A stretch of 64,000 nt of DNA, from assembly GCF_020080835.1 (NCBI RefSeq), contig NC_058163.1, positions 16,817,011 through 16,881,010 of the forward strand, in the 5' to 3' direction. The stretch is from Cotesia glomerata. Taxonomy: Eukaryota; Arthropoda; Insecta; Hymenoptera; Braconidae. A program made the translations under genes and the position numbers. Below, piece after piece: positions 10,052-19,670 of the stretch; the first letter of the stretch is position 1; each line of letters begins with the position of its first letter. The notes under the pieces are model-generated. The model saw only the letters and a program-made list of their open reading frames with translations. It had not been told where the DNA came from and did no database searches.

Positions 10052-12673
10052 TTATTCGGTTGCTAGCTTTAATTTACTAGGATGTTTAATAATATTTTTT
10101 CCGTTTTCTACTTCTAGGATTAGACAAACCTTCTCTGTTATTCCCACAATTTCTTTGGGACCCAAATAGTAGGTGTCTAATTTGTTTTTACGGGTTTCCT
10201 TTTGAAAATATACAAAATCTCCAACTTTGAAATCTACTGGATGCCCCTTTTTGTCGAATCGCATTTTAGTTTTTTCTTTCGAATCTACTAAGGTTTCCCG
10301 AGCGATTGTTTTTGTTTCGTTTAGTCGGTTCATTAAGTCAACTAGGTATTCTGGATACGTATCGATTTTATCGTAGTCCGGAAATTCTGTAGGAGCGCGG
10401 GCCTTTTTTCCGAAGACTAGTTCATGAGGAGTGAATCTCGTGCTTACATGTACAGAGGTGTTGTAGTTGAACATTGCCATGGGGAGATATTCATCCCAGT
10501 CTTCGAAGGATGTTATAAAGACACGTAAATAATCCACTAGTGCCTGGTGACTACGTTCGAGGGAGCCGTTCGCTTGTGGATAGTACCCCGATGTTGTTAC
10601 TCTGCGGATTTTTAAAATATCAGACAATTTTGCAAGTAATTTGCTCGTAAATGATGTTCCCCGATCTGATAAGATTATTCGAGGGCAGCCGTATAAGCTG
10701 ATGTATTGGTTTATGAGTGCTTCTGCTATCGTAGTTGTCCTGATATCTGGCAGTGGGATTGCCGCGCAGTGTTTCGTGAAATTATCTTGAATGGTTAAAA
10801 TATGCACGTTTCCCTTGGAGGTCATTGGTAGTGGCCCTACTGTATCGATAGAGATTTTGTCGAATGCGTCGTGTGGTGTGTCGGTGATGACCATTGGTTG
10901 ACGCGTTTTTATTCTTGTTAATTTTTTCAATTGACAGGTTTTACATTTTTTTATATGTTCGTAAATTTGCTCCTTCATACCTGGCCAATAAAAGGTTTCT
11001 CTTATTCGCCAGTAGGTTTTGAGGACTCCTTTGTGTCCTCCGACGAGGCTTTCATGTTTTTCTTCTATGATTTTGGGTCGGAGTTCCACTGGAGGTACGA
11101 CGATCTCCCCATCACATAGGGTGATTTCGACGGGGCAGTCCCAGAGCGTCTTCGTTAGAAGAGGCTGGATGCCCACGTCGTCGTAAGTGTCGCCTTTCCT
11201 CGCCATTCTGAGGGAGTGAATATTATATTTTTGTAGAGCTAGACGGAAATTACTCAGCCCGGTGATTATTTGGTCTGGAGTAATTTTTTCTCGATAGTGA
11301 GTGCCCACGAAAATTGAAAATACGCAGTATTTCCCGATCCGAGTTACTAATATGTCACCCAGTTTGGGTTTAGCAGCTTTTAAATCTTGTGGGTTGATAA
11401 ACTTGAGGTCGCGTAACAACCGAGCTGCGGGGGACGCGATTTCACAGTCCGTAGTTAGAAAATGGGCCAAGTGATTGCGTACGTAGGTAAGTCCGTCCCT
11501 ACTGTATAAAAATTTTATTGCTGATGTAGGCCTAGGTTCGGCGCTCGGAGTTTCAATACGCGTTGTATATTTCTTTGCTAGCTCTTCTTCTGAACTAGAA
11601 GATTCCGAAGGTGGTAAATTTATTTCGGCCTGTTGTTTGGCTGTTGTTTGAGTTATTTTGCGATTTTCGTCGTTTTGAGAGTTTTTATGGACTGTCGTTT
11701 TATTGGTTAGTTGTACAGGAGTTTCACTTGTGTCCGAGGCAGATTCTGTTGATGAATTCGGCTTTTGTTGCGGATTTTCAATCGCTGGGACGGGCTGTTC
11801 TGATGTTGATGGTTCTCCGAAGGTCACTCTCTTTTTCGCCCTAGGAACCGTTGCTGTTTGGTTAGGCGACGTGTCGTCTTCCATCACACTGGAGCAGGCT
11901 TCAGGGTTGTCGTCGATGTTAAATGTGGGTAGTTCGGAGAGTCGATTTCGTCGTTGAGCGATTACTGTTTCGTCCGCAAACGGTCTATATGGTGTTGATC
12001 CTTGATGTGTGGAAATATCGATTATTTTTCCAGAAGACGGGTCCCATTGTATGCCTTGGGTTTCGAAATTTTTGAGCATTGATCGAATTAAAGTAGGCGT
12101 TTCCGGAGCTAATCTAATATTTTCCTCCGGTACCGGGACGGCGCTGGCTAGTGATGACTCATCGATTTCTGTTGAGATGACGGTGTCATCAGGTTCACTG
12201 GCCGTTGAAGTGTTGTCGTTGCTGCTGTTGTCTTCTTCAGCTATTAATTCAGTGATTTCATTCTCATTTTCTGAGTTATCCGTATTGGAGTCTGGATTAG
12301 TGGGGTTTACTACCGTTCGATCTTCTTTTTCGTTCGAAACTAAGTTTAATGGATGATATGATGTTGTTAACGATCTTTTGACTTCTCGAATGACCTCTTT
12401 GCTAGGTGGTGTTTTAGGAAACTGGACCCACTGTGGGTCTGCTGTGAGAGGCGTTGCTGGTTTTGTGGAACCGCGTATCCAGGCTGGCGCTACTCCTCTG
12501 ACATTACCGAATTTTTTTGCAATTTTCTCGAATCTTTCGATGGATTCATTGACGCTAGTTCGAATCGTGTCAATATTTTGCGAGGTGTTTTTGATGGGCA
12601 TTGTTTCGTTTATCGATTCTATTACTTCCCCCCCCCTCTTCCTCGTCATCGTCTCCGTCATCACCGGAATCAA
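10052..12673 (-). CDS. Integrase region of the Ty3/gypsy polyprotein
   Basis: Open for 873 codons. The first ~380 residues are acidic and Ser/Thr-rich with no recognised fold. From about 385 a conserved segment begins (KFLYSRDGLTYV) that I have seen before the integrase in insect gypsy elements. Then come the H2C2 zinc module (HESLVGGH starting at 540, CKTC near 580) and the catalytic core with Asp 610 (SIDTVGP), Asp 670 (LSDRGTSF) and Glu 706 (GSLERSH), a D,D(35)E spacing. A C-terminal basic domain contains YLGPKEIV, a GPY/F-like motif. The catalytic residues are intact. The frame overlaps the preceding pol frame and joins it at a run of nine G on the minus strand (12628-12636), one base too many for a continuous polyprotein. 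The ATG at 12673 may therefore not be the true start. Confidence 0.93.
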   Translation of the reverse strand: MIPVMTETMTRKRGGEVIESINETMPIKNTSQNIDTIRTSVNESIERFEKIAKKFGNVRGVAPAWIRGSTKPATPLTADPQWVQFPKTPPSKEVIREVKRSLTTSYHPLNLVSNEKEDRTVVNPTNPDSNTDNSENENEITELIAEEDNSSNDNTSTASEPDDTVISTEIDESSLASAVPVPEENIRLAPETPTLIRSMLKNFETQGIQWDPSSGKIIDISTHQGSTPYRPFADETVIAQRRNRLSELPTFNIDDNPEACSSVMEDDTSPNQTATVPRAKKRVTFGEPSTSEQPVPAIENPQQKPNSSTESASDTSETPVQLTNKTTVHKNSQNDENRKITQTTAKQQAEINLPPSESSSSEEELAKKYTTRIETPSAEPRPTSAIKFLYSRDGLTYVRNHLAHFLTTDCEIASPAARLLRDLKFINPQDLKAAKPKLGDILVTRIGKYCVFSIFVGTHYREKITPDQIITGLSNFRLALQKYNIHSLRMARKGDTYDDVGIQPLLTKTLWDCPVEITLCDGEIVVPPVELRPKIIEEKHESLVGGHKGVLKTYWRIRETFYWPGMKEQIYEHIKKCKTCQLKKLTRIKTRQPMVITDTPHDAFDKISIDTVGPLPMTSKGNVHILTIQDNFTKHCAAIPLPDIRTTTIAEALINQYISLYGCPRIILSDRGTSFTSKLLAKLSDILKIRRVTTSGYYPQANGSLERSHQALVDYLRVFITSFEDWDEYLPMAMFNYNTSVHVSTRFTPHELVFGKKARAPTEFPDYDKIDTYPEYLVDLMNRLNETKTIARETLVDSKEKTKMRFDKKGHPVDFKVGDFVYFQKETRKNKLDTYYLGPKEIVGITEKVCLILEVENGKNIIKHPSKLKLATE

Positions 12674-15199
12674 AATAAGTTGCTGGTGCTAGTTCGCGAA
12701 CGGGATCTATTGATATTTCTACCCGTCCGGACTTCCCCCCTCCTTCATTGGGAGGTAGGAAAACGTCGTCAGAATCGGCCGGAGTGTCTTGTTCTGAACC
12801 GTTCTCGGTTGATTCCGGTTCGCGATATGTAACGGGAGGGTTTTGTGAACCGCGACGAAGTTCGGATCGTAAACGAGAGGCTATTGTGTCTCGAATCACA
12901 GGGAGACTCTGAACTCTATTATTACGGGAGCCGGGTGGTCGACCTCTTTTCTTTGCGGGCGCTTCTGTGTTCGTGCCACTGGCTGGTAATAATAACGTTT
13001 CAGGAATCGAATTATTTACAATTATTTCTGTATCTTTGGTATTATTTTGAGATTGTTGCTTGTGAATCTCACTCGTTCTTCCCCTCGGGTTGAATGACAA
13101 GGCGTCGGCGTACTGATCGCCTACGTTGGTTTTTATAACGACTGTAAACGTGAATTCGTTTAATTTAGAACGCCATTTTCGCTGACGTTCGGTGAGATCT
13201 CGGGTGTCTCTCAGCCAGGCAACGCAAGCCCTTTTTGTTTGTACCGTGAATTTATTACCGTATAAATATGGGCGAAATTGTTGGACTGAGTATACTAATG
13301 CTAGACACTCTTTTTCATCCGGTGTGTAACGTAATTCGGCGTCTTTTAATATTCGTGAGGTGCAAGCAACGATTTTATCATTTCTTGTCACCTTTGGGTT
13401 TATTACTAGATTGTTACGTTCTGTTTCAGATAAGTCAAGTGTGCGGTCATCGAACTCTTGACTTAAGATACCCGAAATTCCTTCGTCTGATGAACTAACG
13501 GCTAAGATGAAGGGTTTCTCAAGGTTCGGGTATGCTAATGTGGAATCTGCACATAAAGCAGTTTTAATGTCTCGCATGGCAGAGTCTGCTTCTGCTGACC
13601 ATTTAAAATTTTTAGTTTTCCTAGTTAGGTCAGTCAGCGGTTTCGCTCGGACGGCATAATTAAAAATAAAACGCCGATAATAATTTGCTAGTCCAAGAAA
13701 TTTTCGCATCTCAGTTTGATTTCTTGGGTTGGGGGCCTCGCGGAGGGCTTGAATTTTTTTTGGATCTGGTTTGACGCCATCTCTAGAGATAACGTGACCC
13801 AGATAATCTACCTCAGCACAGAGAAATTTGCATTTATCTGGTTGTAATGTTAGGCCCGCTTCCCTTAGTACTTGGAATAATTTTCGTAACCTGACGCCGT
13901 GTTCTTCTAGAGTACGCGCGTGTAGAATTATATCGTCTAAGTATATTAAGATCCAGGGCAGCCAGCCTAGTGCGGTGTTCATCATTCGCTGAAAGGTGGC
14001 TGGAGCACCTTCTAGCCCGAAAGGCATTCTAACGTATTCGAAATGACCGAAAGGGGTGGAGAATGCTGTTTTTTGAGCGTCTTCCGGGTCCATAGGGACC
14101 TGATGGAAGCCACTGGCGAGATCGAAAACGCTGAAAAATTTTGCGTCTCCTAGTTGGTCAAGAAGGCCGATAATCGAAGGGAGGGGATATGCGTCCCCGA
14201 TCGAGATTTTATTTAAATCACGAAAATCAATTACCATTCTCCACTTTTTAGCTCCGGTAATGGGGTCAGCCTTTTTCGGCACTACCCATACTGGAGAGCA
14301 GTAAGGAGATTTTGAGTTTCTGATTATACCTTGTTGTAACAGGTTTTCTACCTGTTTCTGGATTTCTTCTTGATGTTGTTTAGGAAATCTGTACTGTTTT
14401 ATATGTACTGGTTTATCTGTTTTAGTCGGAATTTTACACGTAGCCCGGTTGGAACAGCCTAGATTGTCTCCGGGAAGGTGGAATATATCTGTAAATTCGC
14501 CGACTATTTGTAAAATTTGAGTTTTTTGTTTATCGTCAAGATGGTGAGATGGAATCTTCTTTAAAATTTCAGAAGTTCGTTTTTCCTGCGTTGAAACATC
14601 GACTGTAGGGCCCTTGCTGATAGCATCGTCAGAGCCGGAAGCTGAACTCTCGATTTGGAATTCATAATCTTCTAGGACCTGTGGATCTAGGTCGAGAGTT
14701 ACTGATTCTTCAGTAGTATTAAAGGCCATACAATTCGCGTAACCCTGGTCTGCTAGAACAATGGCATCGCCAAGAAATATGCCTTCCGGTGCCGGAATAC
14801 GTGGGAGGTATCCCTGTAGCAGACCTTTGGGCTCGATTGGTATTGGTACAACCATTCGAGTGCGAGGCGGAATTGTGAAGATCGGTGATTTGGCTATGTC
14901 TAGGCTGAATGGAATAGGATCTCTGGGTCGAACAAGTATGGTCAATGTTTGTTCGTAATATGATAATTCTGCCTTTTCTTTGTCTAACCAGTCGTTACCT
15001 AAGATTCCCACGCCTGGGACCGGTAAGTCGTCTTTGCTGACTTGGCATGTAACTGGAACTCCGAAGATTTTTAAATCTACGGTGCCTAATGTTTCGACTG
15101 GATCACCGCTGATTCCCCGAGCTATAACGCGACGACTGAAATCTATATAAACGTCAGGGAGGAGGGCTGTTTTATTTATAATGGAGACATCCCCCCCCC
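12570..15199 (-). CDS. pol: Pol frame: second retropepsin domain, reverse transcriptase, RNase H
   Basis: This frame is open from the G9 tract at 15191-15199. It starts with the second retropepsin domain (IDTG immediately at the tract, GILGNDWL about 60 residues on). Next is a full RT: KWRMVIDFRDLN, FDLASGFHQVP, FSTPFGHFEYVRMPFGL, and the catalytic YLDD at 13932-13943, then LGHVISRDG and FLGLANYYRRF. The RNase H region keeps the Glu of TPDEKECLALVY and the Asp of YADALS, but the usual TDAS is SSS and the usual TDH is TKR, so two of the four expected catalytic acids look replaced. A 30-residue insert follows GILSQ. The C-terminus carries an AT-hook-like KKRGRPPGS and an acidic run (GDDGDDDEEEGGG) ending at the second G9 tract. 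No stop interrupts RT. Confidence 0.93.
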
Positions 15200-15798
15200 G
15201 TATCTATGATAAATCGTTGGTATTTTCCTAATAAGGCTGAGCATTCGACGTCTATTTTTGGACCGCTACCTACTGCTAGCAGTTGAGATTCGCAAGCACC
15301 TCTCTTGATTGAAAAAGGTATAGGTCGTGTTGGTCGGTTTCTTAGCACCATTGTGTACCAGTAGAACGAGATGTTCGCTTGTTCTTTAATTAAAAAATCG
15401 TTGCCGAGAATCGCTAGATAGCCGCCTAGACGCTGGGGTACGACGCGGAATAGTACTACTTTGTCAAATATTTCGATGGTGACTATTCCTATTATTGGTT
15501 GTTGGTTCGATCCGATCCCCCCCACTTGGCCCATGTCCTTGCAGAGGAATGTGGTTTCGTTGGCTAGAGCGTCGATGCTGATGAAGTTATAATTTGCGCC
15601 TGTGTCGATGAGCATTTCTATTTGGTTACCGATAAATTTTGGGCTTTTTACCATGATTACAGGTCCTCTACCGGTAACAAGAGCGATGCCCTTTACTGGC
15701 TCCTCTGACGATAAGATGCTGCAGTCATTGGTTGAGGGCGTGGGGGCTGGCTCGTCATACCCTCGATCTGGCGAGCGCCCGTTGAGTTTAAAGTCGGT
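15172..15798 (-). CDS. First retropepsin domain, in -1 overlap with gag
   Basis: Aspartic protease that would process the polyprotein. The frame opens after a TGA at 15799-15801 and overlaps the end of gag by about 105 bases, displaced by -1, so a Gag-Pro frameshift is the likely expression route. The catalytic motif is LIDTGANYNFIS and the second conserved motif is AILGNDFL; the domain ends with FYWYTMVLRNRP and PIPF. After a 35-residue linker the frame enters a second catalytic motif, FIIDTGG, and is thrown out of phase at the run of nine G (15191-15199), after which the second protease domain continues in the pol frame. The methionine at 15654 need not be used. I saw no classical XXXYYYZ slippery site in the overlap. 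Confidence 0.85.
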   Translation of the reverse strand, partial: TDFKLNGRSPDRGYDEPAPTPSTNDCSILSSEEPVKGIALVTGRGPVIMVKSPKFIGNQIEMLIDTGANYNFISIDALANETTFLCKDMGQVGGIGSNQQPIIGIVTIEIFDKVVLFRVVPQRLGGYLAILGNDFLIKEQANISFYWYTMVLRNRPTRPIPFSIKRGACESQLLAVGSGPKIDVECSALLGKYQRFIIDTGGGCLHYK

Positions 15799-17204
15799 TC
15801 AAGAGGGTCTTCGCCTGGGCTCAGGTTTTTCCTGGGACAACCCGGGCAGTTACAGAACTCCGAGCTTTTGATGTGTCTCTCTAAACGAATCGGTGCGGGT
15901 TCCTGGTCCTCTTGTGGTGACTGAGGGTGAATCGCTTCAGTCACGGGGTTCGCGGGGAGAGTTTCGGGCGTCCCTTGAGGGTAACTTTGCATGGTTTGTT
16001 GTCCCCTCGGGATCGCTGGAGTTGAATGTAGCTGACCTGAGTGTGTCGGGTAACTCTGAGGTCTGTAAGGTTGATAGTAACCTCCCTGTTGGTAAGGGGC
16101 TTGGTATTGGCGATTTCCGTATGCCCTGTACGGTGTTCGATATTGCCCTTGACCCGAGGTGGGCGGAAATTGTTTTCTCGGATAGCTATTTTGAGTCGGT
16201 GGCATCCCATTCGTCGAGAATGCCATAGCTTGTGGTGGTTCACAATCTGAATCTTCGCAACCGGGGTCTCCACACGGAGGTAACCCATAATATGGCTGTT
16301 CTACGACTTCTAGATAGTCAAAATATTGATCTTCGGCCGGTGTATAAAATTCAGGGCATTCGGGTACGCTATAGGCGAACGCGATTGGTTTTGGTTTAAC
16401 GTACAAGTCCGATTCTGGGGCCTTGGCCCACGGATGACCTTGAGTTGGGACTGCTTGTTGTTGAAAACGTTGTTGATTTTGGAAATATCCCGAATTTTCG
16501 TTTGGTCTATTATGACCACTGTGGGTTTTTGTTGGTTCCGACCTGGGGTCGCGTTGTGCTGGTCTTGGATTTTGGAGACGCATATTATTATCGTATTTTA
16601 TGGCCTGTTCTTGAATAGCCTCGAACAGAGCGGTTAAAGTCGTATATTTAGCGGTCGAAGCTAAACATTTAAGGTAATCTGGTAGGGATTCGAAAAATGC
16701 ATCTAACGCGAGTTGGTGAGCCTGATTCATAGTGGCTTCCCGGTCCGCTTCGGGCACTGCGGCTTGTATTTTCCGAAGGATTGATCGCAATCGATAATAA
16801 TAGCTCTCTACAGCTTCATAATTTCCTCTACGTGCTGTAGTTAGTTTGCCTAGCAATAATCGGAGAGGGTTTCCGAGTCTGAAATGGCTACGAAGGACGC
16901 TTAATAGTTCCTGAACCGAACGAATTTCCATGTCTTCGACGACATGGCGAGCGCGACCTTGTAATTTGCGTAGAATACGTCCAATAAACGGTTGTTGATT
17001 GTTATCGGGTATTAAATGTAACCAGTCTTTAAGTCTACGGTCAAATTCTTCAAAGCTGACATCGCTATCGCCCGTAAATGTCGGTAAATTTTCTTCTAAT
17101 TCCCGCGTTATATGATAATGATCTTTTTCCGCTTCTTCTCGTATTGTCGTGTATAGGCGCGTACCTGGAGCCGCCGGTCCTTCTCCATCGTTAGGGTTCA
17201 CCAT
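15693..17204 (-). CDS. gag: Gag protein of the Ty3/gypsy element
   Basis: A 503-residue frame starting MVNPNDGEGP shortly after the leader. Residues ~35-230 look like a gypsy-type capsid: LPTFTGDSDVSFEEFDRRL, WLHLIPDNNQ, ELLSVLRSHFRLGNPL and DAFFESLPDYLKCL. The C-terminal half is rich in Gln, Pro and Tyr. No classical CCHC zinc knuckle is present; the only Cys cluster is FCNCPGCPRKN near residue 435, which could still bind metal. Absence of a CCHC knuckle is common in errantivirus Gag. The frame is intact, with the stop inside the protease overlap. Confidence 0.9.
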   Translation of the reverse strand: MVNPNDGEGPAAPGTRLYTTIREEAEKDHYHITRELEENLPTFTGDSDVSFEEFDRRLKDWLHLIPDNNQQPFIGRILRKLQGRARHVVEDMEIRSVQELLSVLRSHFRLGNPLRLLLGKLTTARRGNYEAVESYYYRLRSILRKIQAAVPEADREATMNQAHQLALDAFFESLPDYLKCLASTAKYTTLTALFEAIQEQAIKYDNNMRLQNPRPAQRDPRSEPTKTHSGHNRPNENSGYFQNQQRFQQQAVPTQGHPWAKAPESDLYVKPKPIAFAYSVPECPEFYTPAEDQYFDYLEVVEQPYYGLPPCGDPGCEDSDCEPPQAMAFSTNGMPPTQNSYPRKQFPPTSGQGQYRTPYRAYGNRQYQAPYQQGGYYQPYRPQSYPTHSGQLHSTPAIPRGQQTMQSYPQGTPETLPANPVTEAIHPQSPQEDQEPAPIRLERHIKSSEFCNCPGCPRKNLSPGEDPLEPTLNSTGARQIEGMTSQPPRPQPMTAASYRQRSQ

Positions 17205-18386
17205 TTTTAATCCGTAGTTATATTACGAAGTGTATCGAGAACGGTGTATACACGTTATGACTATTTCTGGCGATAAGGGTGGAGTATTTATCTCCGAACC
17301 CGTTTGCTTAAACTGGGGTAATTCTCTCCGGGTTTTAATAATTTTTGTTAAATTTTAAATATGTTTTCCCTGTTAAGTATTTTATGTATTCCTTTCTTAA
17401 TCTGAAGGACTGGAAAGGAAGGCAAAGAAAATAATAGATAAAGGAACTAAAAGAAGAGAAATAACTGAAAGAGCGAGACAAAACAAAATTTAATAACAGA
17501 GAGGGAAGGAAGAGAAAAAAAAAAAAAAATTTTCTAAAAGGAACGCGATTAAAAATAAAGAGAAAAAAAAGAAAAGGAAATTTTAAATCGCGAAGTATTA
17601 TTTTAATTACTAGGTAAGTGGGTCACAGCTGTAGAGTACAATAACCGGAGAGTAAGATTAGTTATCGTAGGTATAGGGTTACGGAATGTAGAGTACGGAA
17701 GAACAAACGCGGAAGAGTCGCGTCACTCTTCTTAAAGATTAGCTGTCGAGGCCTTGACGCTAGTGTTACAGCACACAAGGTCGGCACAACAAAATCTTTA
17801 CAAATAATAATAATAAATAACACTAAAATAATAATAAAATAGTAATAATAATAGTGATAATTATAATAATAAGATTATGATTGAAAAAAAAAAAATGAAA
17901 GAATTTTCAGTTAGTTTATTTTTTTTTTTTTTTTTTGTTTAAATAATTTTTATTTAATATCAGCAAAATTAAAATAAAAAAAAGAAAAAAAAATTTTAAT
18001 CGAAATAAAATTTATTATTAGTCAGCAGAAAGAAATAAAGAAGTATTTTAAATGGTTTAGCTGTTGGTTAATTCCAAACGTCAGCAAAAAAAAAAAAAAA
18101 AAAATTTTATTTAATTTTATTATTGTATTTATAATTTAAAAATTTTTAAATAAAGTTGGAGTCGAATTACGCCGGATATATCAAATGACGAATTGAAGCT
18201 AAATTTAATTTTGCTTGGCTAGCGGAATGTGAAATAATAAAATATTATATTAAATAGTATAAAAAATTTGGGTGTGGTTATTGATTTTAAAAAAAAAAGT
18301 TTTGGAAATTTTTGGAGGAATTAGGAAAGAAATACTCTTTTCCGACAATTTTATCCGGGGTGGTTTGTCTAAAACGAGGGATCACC
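17205..18386 (-). other. 1.2 kb retroelement leader (5' untranslated region)
   Basis: Between the primer binding site and gag. It is A/T-rich with many poly-A and poly-T runs (for example near 17520, 17880, 17920 and 18090) and an AAT-type microsatellite near 17800-17860. No reading frame worth calling. Packaging and translation signals would be expected here but I cannot point to them. Confidence 0.75.
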
Positions 18387-18410
18387 GTTCGGATCCCACC
18401 GCTGCCACCA
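18387..18410 (-). promoter_or_regulatory. Primer binding site complementary to tRNA-Leu
   Basis: On the minus strand, 12 bases downstream of the 5' LTR, the sequence begins TGGTGGCAGCGGTGGGATCC and continues GAAC. This is the complement of the 3' end of a eukaryotic tRNA-Leu whose acceptor stem ends in CCGCTGCCA plus CCA. Against the tRNA-Leu I remember there is one mismatch in 24 bases (GGATCC versus GGATTC). Minus-strand DNA synthesis would start here. Confidence 0.85.
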
Positions 18411-18422
18411 GAAATTCAGGTC

Positions 18423-19400
18423 TGTTATGTCCGAAAAATATGATCTTGGGATTCGGTAGCTGGACTATCGGAGGTTCGGATAACAGATGAATTTCCCTAA
18501 CGAAAGTATCGTTAAGTTTTATTTTATGGGTTCGCGAAGGTGAAAACCCCGGAGAGGGCCCCTTGATTAAGACAATCGACCTCGGAAATAATAATAATAA
18601 CCTCCACTTACTATTGCGAATCTTGACTCCAACGATGATTCTTTCTTTGATTGGACTTTATCTTCCGTTGCTTGGCCGCTTCCTTCCTCCTGTTGGACTG
18701 GAGGTTAAAGGTTGAAGGTTGAAGGGCTTCTTAATTTATGAATGATGGTACACTTTGATTCAAGTTTTTAGGTTTATATTCAGATTGAAGGCCCTATGGG
18801 CAAACACGTCTTAATTTACACTGATCACTTATTAACTAATACCAATATAAAATAGCGTTGAAAGCATATGAGTTCGTAACCGGAGTAACGACCCCGGCAA
18901 ACAAAAGTTCGCCGATTATAATTCACAAAAGGAAAAGATGATTTGAGAGTGGGACCAGGTCACCGGAACTGCGGGAATCTCGATTATCGTAAACACGAAT
19001 CGTGGCTCGAAGAATCACAATCACAGAACTCGGAAATACCGTTAAGGAACTCGAAATTGGAAATAAAGGAAAAGTGACTAATTAATTTAATAATTGAAGT
19101 CTGCCTACACGTGTCGGGTGTAGGACTCACCCGGGCTCTAAGGCAGAACTGTTACCTTGTAAATGAGCTCTCGAATTATGGTGTTCACGTCTTTTATCAC
19201 CTCGGTCGCGATTTGCAAGTGGGGCTACTAATTAAACAATTGGTTCCTTTTGATGAGGTGATAATGCGCGGTAATGTGTATTCTTCAGCCACGAGTGAGT
19301 TGTCGCGCAGTCCAGGTTGTTGTTCCCTAAATATGCAAGCGCTGCACTTTTCGGCAGGAATGGGAGGCCCTGTATTATAGACGGTATGCCGGATATAACA
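18423..19400 (-). repeat. 5' LTR of the errantivirus-type element
   Basis: A 978 bp LTR, upstream end of the element on the minus strand and therefore the likely promoter. Nearly identical to 7738-8716, which indicates very little time since integration. The same TTTATT polyadenylation element is present. Confidence 0.93.
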
Positions 19401-19404
19401 GTAT
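19401..19404. repeat. 4-bp target site duplication (GTAT), right copy
   Basis: GTAT immediately after the LTR end GGATATAACA; it pairs with 7734-7737. Confidence 0.88.
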
Positions 19405-19670
19405 GTATTTTCAAATTTTATTCTACCAATTATACATAAATTTTTTTGTGAGAGAGGCTTTTTGTTCTGAATTATATTACTTCTTCTGTTGGTACTCTAA
19501 CGCTAGCGCCACCTATGTTGTTTTTCTTAACTATCTTCGTTGTCTACTTTTTTATCAGTACATTTTCAGTGCTCCAAAAACTCATCATTTCGTATACATG
19601 ATAATAACAATTTTTTCGAAATAAGTCATTTTCTCATCATATAAATTCATTTATTATCAATAATTCTACA

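Larger units (their letters stand above)
7738..19400 (-). mobile_element. Young Ty3/gypsy errantivirus-type LTR retroelement (env collapsed)
   Basis: An 11,663 bp provirus-like element lying on the minus strand. It has TG...CA LTRs at both ends, GTAT target duplications (7734-7737 and 19401-19404), a primer binding site for tRNA-Leu next to the right LTR and a G-rich polypurine tract next to the left LTR. Gene order is gag, protease (twice), RT, RNase H, integrase, env remnant. The two LTRs differ by eye at two substitutions and one single-base indel in about 978 bp, so the insertion is recent. It sits inside the older inverted-repeat transposon. The long acidic region before the integrase and the 1.2 kb leader make it larger than many gypsy elements. 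Confidence 0.95.
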
